From an uncultured Oscillospiraceae bacterium (GTDB taxonomy: Bacteria > Bacillota > Clostridia > Oscillospirales > Acutalibacteraceae), in contig CAJUNQ010000015.1 of assembly GCA_910587835.1 (NCBI GenBank), forward strand, positions 59,871 through 123,870: a stretch of 64,000 bases of DNA, given 5' to 3'. Positions within the stretch are counted from its first letter, which is position 1; every line of letters begins with the position of its first letter. The notes under the pieces were generated by a model. The model saw only the letters and a list, made by a program, of their open reading frames with translations, did not search any database and was not told the origin of the DNA. A program made the position numbers and the translations under genes. Shown piece by piece: positions 59,244 to 64,000 of this stretch.

Positions 59244-60704
59244 CTAACTTTCTGCCAGCATCATTTTTAGGGTGGTGTAGCACTTGTCACAGGCCTTGCG
59301 GATGTCCTCATCCGTGAGAGCTTCGCCATCGTATACCCGTGTCATCAGCTCTGCCATCATCCGGTCGATCTCACGGTCTACATTGCTGGTAAAGTAGGCG
59401 TAGCCAATGCTCTCCCGGGCCTCCTTCAGCAGTTTGCGCTGGGGGCCGCCCAGGGTTTCAATATATTTGTACCGGCCCTTGGGATTGCTTAAAAGCCCCG
59501 TATGTACCGGCACCAAGCCCTCGCCTGCCATGTAGAAGAAGGTCATCTGGTCAGAGTTGTATTTGTAGGTTTCGGTTGGAATCCAAAAAGCCTCTTGGCT
59601 GAGAAAGTCCTTGCTCAGCAGGCAGTCCACAATGAAGAAAGCGTCATCAGGGTGCTTGGTGTTTTTGTTGACAGCGCACCAGGTCTCAATAGGGGCGTTG
59701 ATCTGCCCCTTCTCATTGTGGAACACGAAGGAAGTGAAAGCGGCATCCTCCACAGAGGGATACCCGGTCCAGTAGCCCACAAAAGCCAGCATTTTTGACA
59801 GAGAATCCACATAGCTCCCGCTTGTGACCTCTTTCAGACGAGGGACAGCCTGGGCATACAGGTTTACCGCCTCCTTGCAGCGTTGAAAGAACGTTTCCTG
59901 GTCCAGGAGCAATTCTTCCTTCTGGTTGTCCGCCACCTGTCCAAAGCACATATTCCGAAAACGGGTGAACCGCAGGCCAAAGCCATATGCCTCCAGGATA
60001 TACTCGTCCGGTCCGGCCATTGCAACGCCCTGGCCCCAGCTGCCGGGCAGGCTTCCGGGGTCCGCCTCTTTGACAAGGACCGCCTGGTCCAGCTGGTAGA
60101 ACATAGGCAGAACCACTTGGCCCTGGTCATTGCGCCCGGCAGCCATAACTGTGGGGTCCAGCTTGTCAAAGTCCATAAACCGGGCGTTTGGGATATAGTC
60201 ATCCAAAGGCAGGAACAACCCCTTTTTCATGGCGCTCTCGGGATTTTGAAAGAGGGTGTTTTTTGGTACATATGTCTCTCCCTCAAAGCTGTCGATACCA
60301 TATCCAAAGCCGGACATCAGAAAAACGTCAGGCCCGGCCCCGGCGGCAAGCTCTGTGCGGATGTGGGTCAGCTCGGAATCATAGGCCCCGCCCTCATCCA
60401 TCGGCAGCAGGTTCAGCTCCACCTCCATGCCGCTGGGAACGCCCCCAAAGTGCTTGAGTATGGTCTGAAAAATCTGCTTGCCTTGGCTGGCCTGGGAGGA
60501 CCTGCCCATCATTTTGCTGCGGCAGTCAATGTCCGTCACCACCCGCAGGATGTCTTGGGTTTCGTTCTCCTGCTCTTGCGCCGCGGCGCTGGCCTGAGCT
60601 TTTTCAATTTGCGCCTCAGCCATGGTTTTTGGCTTACTGCTCTCCTCCTCGTGGCTTTCACAGCCTCCAAGGGGCAGGCAGAGGAGGAGAAAGGCCAGGA
60701 CCAT
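59244..60704 (-). CDS. Extracellular solute-binding lipoprotein lying inside the rnf operon; start out of frame
   Basis: About 486 residues of a family 1 extracellular solute-binding protein: a lipobox (LPLGGC), a linker, and a binding domain (HIRTELAAGAGPDVFLMSG; WCAVNKNTKHPDDAFFIVDC). The ATG best placed for the SD (60757, after AAAGGTG) is in another frame. It would fit if a run of seven A were eight, giving MNTLQKKRFDDKIRK as the basic start of the signal peptide. As written, translation would have to begin at ATG 60704 without a basic region. Either the gene is frameshifted, it relies on slippage, or the A-run is misread. The coordinates give the in-frame ATG. Confidence 0.75.
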   Translation of the reverse strand: MVLAFLLLCLPLGGCESHEEESSKPKTMAEAQIEKAQASAAAQEQENETQDILRVVTDIDCRSKMMGRSSQASQGKQIFQTILKHFGGVPSGMEVELNLLPMDEGGAYDSELTHIRTELAAGAGPDVFLMSGFGYGIDSFEGETYVPKNTLFQNPESAMKKGLFLPLDDYIPNARFMDFDKLDPTVMAAGRNDQGQVVLPMFYQLDQAVLVKEADPGSLPGSWGQGVAMAGPDEYILEAYGFGLRFTRFRNMCFGQVADNQKEELLLDQETFFQRCKEAVNLYAQAVPRLKEVTSGSYVDSLSKMLAFVGYWTGYPSVEDAAFTSFVFHNEKGQINAPIETWCAVNKNTKHPDDAFFIVDCLLSKDFLSQEAFWIPTETYKYNSDQMTFFYMAGEGLVPVHTGLLSNPKGRYKYIETLGGPQRKLLKEARESIGYAYFTSNVDREIDRMMAELMTRVYDGEALTDEDIRKACDKCYTTLKMMLAES

Positions 60705-60778
60705 TGCAATATACTTTCTAATCTTGTCATCAAATCGTTTTTTTGTAATGTGTTCATGTTTTAATTCACCTTTCGCGG

Positions 60779-60860
60779 TCAGATCTCGGCCAGCACCATT
60801 TTCAGGGCGGCATGGCATGGGCCGTGGCAGCTTCCTTCTTCATCCCTAAAGCATTTTCTT
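60779..60860 (-). pseudogene. 3' remnant of a second solute-binding protein gene
   Basis: The minus strand ends DEEGSCHGPCHAALKMVLAEI and stop, close to the end of the intact lipoprotein (DEDIRKACDKCYTTLKMMLAES). The match suggests that a paralogous copy once lay between rnfA and the present gene and was deleted except for its end. Confidence 0.5.
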
Positions 60861-60911
60861 TGCGCGTTATGCCGGTACCGTTTTCGAGAAACGGAGCGAG
60901 TCGAAGCGAGC

Positions 60912-60975
60912 GAAACGCGAATTGAGTGCAGCGTCACGCTGCCGAAACGCGAGTTGGGTGCAGCGTTACGCTGCC
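60912..60975. repeat. 32-bp tandem duplication at the rnfA 3' end
   Basis: Two adjacent 32-bp copies (60912-60943 and 60944-60975) differ at three positions. The second copy contains the last codons and stop of rnfA. Confidence 0.8.
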
Positions 60976-61586
60976 AGCCTGTCCACCACGCCGTTGAAGC
61001 CCAGAAAGGATACTGCCACCAGGCTTGCCGCCACCAATGTGATGGGCAGACCCCGGAAGGTCTCGGGGATGTCGCAGTCCTCCAGGCGCTCCCGCACCCC
61101 GGCGAACAGCAGCATGGCCACCAAAAAGCCAACCCCTGAGCCAAAGGCGTTTACCAGGGACTGCAGATAGCCAAAGCTGGGGTCAGCGGCGCCCTTTTCC
61201 AGCACCAGCATGGTCACGCCCAGCACCGCGCAGTTGGTGGTGATCAGCGGCAGGTAGATGCCCAGAGAATTGTACAGAGGGGGCATATACTTGCGCAGCA
61301 CGGTCTCCAAAAGCTGCACCAGGGCGGCAATCACCAGAATAAACACCAGCGTCTGCAAATATTCCAGCCCCTGGGGCGCCAGAATGTACATGTAAATGGG
61401 CCAGGTCACTGCCGTGGCAATTACCATGACCACAGTTACCGCACAGCTCATGCCAAAGGCGGTGTCCAGCTTTTTCGACACCCCCAGGAAGGGGCAGATA
61501 CCCAAAAATTTATTCAGCACATAGTTTTCGGTGAGAATAGCGGCCAGAAAAATGGCCACCAAGGAACGAATGGTTTGCGCGTCCAT
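60966..61586 (-). CDS. rnfA: Rnf complex subunit A
   Basis: The 206-residue membrane subunit has six helices. It starts LVAIFLAAILTENYVLNKFL, with the conserved half-membrane cysteines in NKFLGICPFLGVSKK and in ITTNCAVLGV. RnfA and RnfE are inverted paralogues that hold an Fe-S cluster at the membrane centre. The start codon shares one base with the end of rnfE. The 3' end is in a tandem repeat. Confidence 0.95.
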   Translation of the reverse strand: MDAQTIRSLVAIFLAAILTENYVLNKFLGICPFLGVSKKLDTAFGMSCAVTVVMVIATAVTWPIYMYILAPQGLEYLQTLVFILVIAALVQLLETVLRKYMPPLYNSLGIYLPLITTNCAVLGVTMLVLEKGAADPSFGYLQSLVNAFGSGVGFLVAMLLFAGVRERLEDCDIPETFRGLPITLVAASLVAVSFLGFNGVVDRLAA

Positions 61587-62281
61587 TATTCAGCGTCTCC
61601 TTTCTTGCAGTCCTTTTCCGCCGCCTTTGTGCAGGAGGCCGCCAACGGGCAGTGGGCGCAGCCCATGCTCTCAGGGGCGCGGCCCTCCTTCGACAGCTTG
61701 CCTGCCAGGGCGATGAGCATACCAAACACAAAGAAGCCCCCCGGAGGCAGCAGGAAAATGATGATGGGCTCCATGAACCCGGAGAGAAGGGGCAGGCCGA
61801 ACACAGTCCCGGCCCCCAGCAGCTCACGGATGATGCCCATAGCCAGCATGGCGGCGGTAAAGCCCACACCCATGCCCAGGCCGTCGATAATGGCGGGCAG
61901 AATTTTATTCTTGCTGGCGAACATCTCCGCCCGGCCCAGAATAATGCAGTTGACCACAATCAGCGGTAGGAACACGCCCAGAGCCGTGTCCAGCGCCGGG
62001 GAAAAGGCCTTGATGAACATTTGCACAATGGTGACAAAGCCCGCGATGACTGTGATAAACGCCGGAATGCGCACCTTGTTGGGGATCACGTTACGCAAAA
62101 GGGAGATGACCGCGTTGGAGCACACCAGCACAAAGGTGGTGGCCGCGCCCATGCCAATGGCGTTGCTGGCCGCTGTGGTGACTGCCAGAGTGGCGCAGCA
62201 GCCCAGCATCAGCCGCAGCACGGGGTTTTCTATAATAATGCCTTTGGTGAACTCATGCCAAAGGCCTTTTTTCTTTTCCAT
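61586..62281 (-). CDS. rnfE: Rnf complex subunit E
   Basis: The 231-residue, six-helix membrane subunit (KGLWHEFTKGIIIENPVLRL at the start; LPLIVVNCIILGRAEMF with the cluster cysteine) is paralogous to RnfA. The C-terminus carries a Cys-rich tail (CAHCPLAASC...DC) seen in some Clostridial RnfE. It starts 2 nt after the rnfG stop. Confidence 0.95.
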   Translation of the reverse strand: MEKKKGLWHEFTKGIIIENPVLRLMLGCCATLAVTTAASNAIGMGAATTFVLVCSNAVISLLRNVIPNKVRIPAFITVIAGFVTIVQMFIKAFSPALDTALGVFLPLIVVNCIILGRAEMFASKNKILPAIIDGLGMGVGFTAAMLAMGIIRELLGAGTVFGLPLLSGFMEPIIIFLLPPGGFFVFGMLIALAGKLSKEGRAPESMGCAHCPLAASCTKAAEKDCKKGDAE

Positions 62282-62283
62282 GC

Positions 62284-62844
62284 TCAGTTGCCTCCTTCCG
62301 AAGCGTATGCGTTCTGATACTGTTCAATGGCAGCGTTCACCGCGTTGGTTACAGCGGTGCTGGTGATGGTGGCCCCGGTCATGGCCTGGATCTCCCCCTC
62401 TTTAGGGGCCTGGAACTTCACGACCTGAATGCCCCCGGTCAGGTTGGCCACCGGCTGCTGGTACTGGTCCCGAAACTCCGCCTTTTCCGCGTTGGCCCCC
62501 AGGCCGGGGGTCTCGCTGTGGCTGAGCACGATAACACCGGTAATGCTGCCCTCGGTGCTGACGCCGGTCATCACCTTCACAGTGCCGCCATAGCCCTTGG
62601 ACTCGGTCTCAAACACATAGCCTACAGCCTGGCCGCTGCTGTCTTTGCCGGTATAGTGGCCGCCGCTCTCCTCAAAGCTCTCTGCCCCGGGGAGCACCAC
62701 CATGCGGCTCTCCTCAGCCTTTTGGGCCGCTGCCTGGGCGATGCGGTCCTTTGTCAGCATATTGGTGCCTGCCAGCGCTGCCGACACTGCCACACAGATA
62801 ACAAAAAGGATGGCGGCAGGCTTTAACACCTCTTTCAAATTCAT
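62284..62844 (-). CDS. rnfG: Rnf complex subunit G (FMN-binding)
   Basis: The 186-residue protein has one N-terminal membrane helix and an extracytoplasmic FMN-binding domain. The covalent flavin site is the threonine in AMTGATITSTAVT. It is part of the electron path between RnfC/RnfB and NAD. It starts within the rnfD stop (4-bp overlap). Confidence 0.93.
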   Translation of the reverse strand: MNLKEVLKPAAILFVICVAVSAALAGTNMLTKDRIAQAAAQKAEESRMVVLPGAESFEESGGHYTGKDSSGQAVGYVFETESKGYGGTVKVMTGVSTEGSITGVIVLSHSETPGLGANAEKAEFRDQYQQPVANLTGGIQVVKFQAPKEGEIQAMTGATITSTAVTNAVNAAIEQYQNAYASEGGN

Positions 62845-63806
62845 GCCGCGTTCTCCTCCTTCTTCTTTTTCTTGGGGGACCCGAAGGCCCTGGGCTTAAC
62901 ATAGCGCTCAATGAGCGGGGTGATAATGTTCATAAGTACAATAGAGTAGCTGACTCCCTCGGGCAGAGAGCCGAACTCCCGGATCATCACAGTCAGCAGG
63001 CCGCAGCCAATGGCGAAAATCACCCGGGCCCAGAAGTACAGGGGGCTGGTGGTGTAGTCGGTCGCCATAAAGAACGCGCCCAGCATCAGGCCCCCGGCCA
63101 GCAGGTCAAACAGGGGGTCCCGGCCCAGGATGAGGGAGAACACAGCCACAGTTGCCAGGTAAGTAACGGGGATGACAGGGCTGATCACATTCCTCACAAT
63201 CAGATACAGTCCGCCGATGAGGATGGCCAGGGCGCAGGTCTCGCCCAGGCAGCCCCCATGGGCGCCCAGCAGCAGTTGCTGGTAATCCGGGGCGCTGTTG
63301 GGGGAATTGACATACATCATCCCCGAAAGGGGGGTGGCAGTGGTCACCGCGTCGGCAGTGGCGCTGTAGTCAAAGGCTCCCACCCAGTGGGTCATGCGGG
63401 CGGGGAAGGAGTTCATCAGCACAATGCGGGCGGTGAGGGCAGGGTTGACAAAGTTCTGCCCAATGCCGCCGAACATCTGCTTGACCACCACAATGGCCAC
63501 CACGCCGCCAAAAGCGGCGATGAGGGGGTTGATGGTGACAGGCAGGTTCAAGGCCAGCAGCAGGCCGGTGACAATGCAGCTCAGGTCTCCTATGGTCTGA
63601 GAGCGTTTCATGGCCTTGCGGGAGAGGTACTCGCTGGCAACGCAGCTGAGGATGCACACGGCAATCACCAGCAGGGCTCGGGGCCCGAAGATAATCACAG
63701 ACGCGATGGCTGCGGGACAGAGCCCGATAATCACGTCCAGCATGATGTTTTGGGTGGTCTTCTTCCCGTTGAAGTGGGGGGAGGAAGACACGATGAGTTT
63801 TTCCAT
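62841..63806 (-). CDS. rnfD: Rnf complex subunit D
   Basis: The 321-residue membrane protein, related to NqrB, has ten hydrophobic segments. The segment IMLDVIIGLCPAAIASVIIF is near the N-terminus, and the flavin-site region TTATPLSG carries the threonine that should be modified by FMN. The ATG at 63806 follows AGAAAGGAC. It is the first rnf gene visible; rnfC is expected to the right of the window, since the upstream 194 bp are a repeat. Confidence 0.93.
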   Translation of the reverse strand: MEKLIVSSSPHFNGKKTTQNIMLDVIIGLCPAAIASVIIFGPRALLVIAVCILSCVASEYLSRKAMKRSQTIGDLSCIVTGLLLALNLPVTINPLIAAFGGVVAIVVVKQMFGGIGQNFVNPALTARIVLMNSFPARMTHWVGAFDYSATADAVTTATPLSGMMYVNSPNSAPDYQQLLLGAHGGCLGETCALAILIGGLYLIVRNVISPVIPVTYLATVAVFSLILGRDPLFDLLAGGLMLGAFFMATDYTTSPLYFWARVIFAIGCGLLTVMIREFGSLPEGVSYSIVLMNIITPLIERYVKPRAFGSPKKKKKEENAA

Positions 63807-63860
63807 GATATCAGGTCCTTTCTTTTTGGGAAGGATTCGCGGAATAGTCTCCGGCGGCTT

Positions 63861-64000
63861 AGGGCTTGTTTGAAAAATCGAAAACGCCGTCTTTTTACCC
63901 AGAAGCAGCCATCTCCTGCGTCGAAAATCCTCGTAATACGCAAGTATTCCTTGCGGTTTTCTCCTTGAAGCTGACCGCTTCTGGTCAAAAATCCGTCATT
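63861..64000. repeat. MITE-like element, family C, running off the right edge
   Basis: It starts AGGGCTTGTTTGAAAAATCG and in reverse matches the interior of 4717-4880 and 4905-5031 (shared GTAAAAAGACGGCGTTTTCG and ACGAGGATTTTCGACGCAG). The far terminus is outside the window. Confidence 0.7.

Overview
The window comes from a high-GC, endospore-forming Firmicute, most likely a gut Clostridium-class bacterium of the Oscillospirales (Oscillospiraceae/Ruminococcaceae). The evidence is strong AGGAGG ribosome-binding sites, sigma-A promoters with 17-nt spacers, a sporulation gene (spoIIID, interrupted), a small BofA-like protein, SLH-domain surface proteins, an Rnf complex and several small repeat families. 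No rRNA or tRNA gene and no CRISPR array was seen. All functions below are read from the sequence by recognition of families, without searches.

Layout. 1-4.6 kb: an esterase running off the left edge, then an ABC importer (lipoprotein, FecCD permease, ATPase) for a siderophore- or cobalamin-type ligand. 4.6-5.2 kb: nested small inverted-repeat elements. 5.3-12.1 kb: a CNNM/HlyC-type CBS protein, a second binding protein fused to a peptidoglycan-binding domain, a MATE pump, a DMT exporter, nagB and a small membrane protein. 12.2-26.4 kb: recD2, a charged protein, a holA / RNase M5-like / CBS operon, a second MATE pump behind a candidate attenuator, a PHP phosphoesterase, a double-domain PPK2, nagA, a BofA-like protein and rnr. 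26.5-37.1 kb: a broken NTF2-like gene next to an inserted repeat, murD, an ABC exporter, a yfbR-dus-sirtuin operon, then yfhO and a GtrB-like glycosyltransferase. 37.4-45.4 kb: a divergent XRE / membrane coiled-coil module, PadR, a GNAT, a monofunctional transglycosylase, an RNA methyltransferase, a DtxR-type regulator and a secreted SLH protein.

The centrepiece is 45.5-54.8 kb. The gene for the mother-cell regulator SpoIIID is cut into two halves by a 9,021-bp element flanked by a 6-bp core (TATGTA on +). Joining the halves at that core restores an 84-codon SpoIIID reading frame exactly. The element carries a large serine recombinase next to one end, an MntA/HepT toxin-antitoxin pair, decayed mobilisation genes (relaxase fragment, mobC with a stop codon), fragments of other genes, and a second cluster: an XRE regulator, a serine recombinase lacking the usual zinc ribbon, and three small proteins that repeat the recombinase's C-terminal domain. 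The arrangement is that of a skin-type sporulation intervening element, here in spoIIID. Excision during sporulation is an inference.

54.9-63.8 kb: a FucI-like isomerase, a cupin and a GH27 alpha-galactosidase (a sugar-use cluster), then rnfB, a solute-binding lipoprotein sitting inside the rnf operon, and rnfA, rnfE, rnfG and rnfD; rnfC should lie just beyond the right edge.

Four related or distinct short inverted-repeat (MITE-like) families occur in at least nine copies. Two copies of one family have perfect 9-bp target duplications. Two genes (the NTF2-like gene and the lipoprotein in the rnf operon) are out of frame at 7-base homopolymers, which may be real mutation, slippage or sequencing error.
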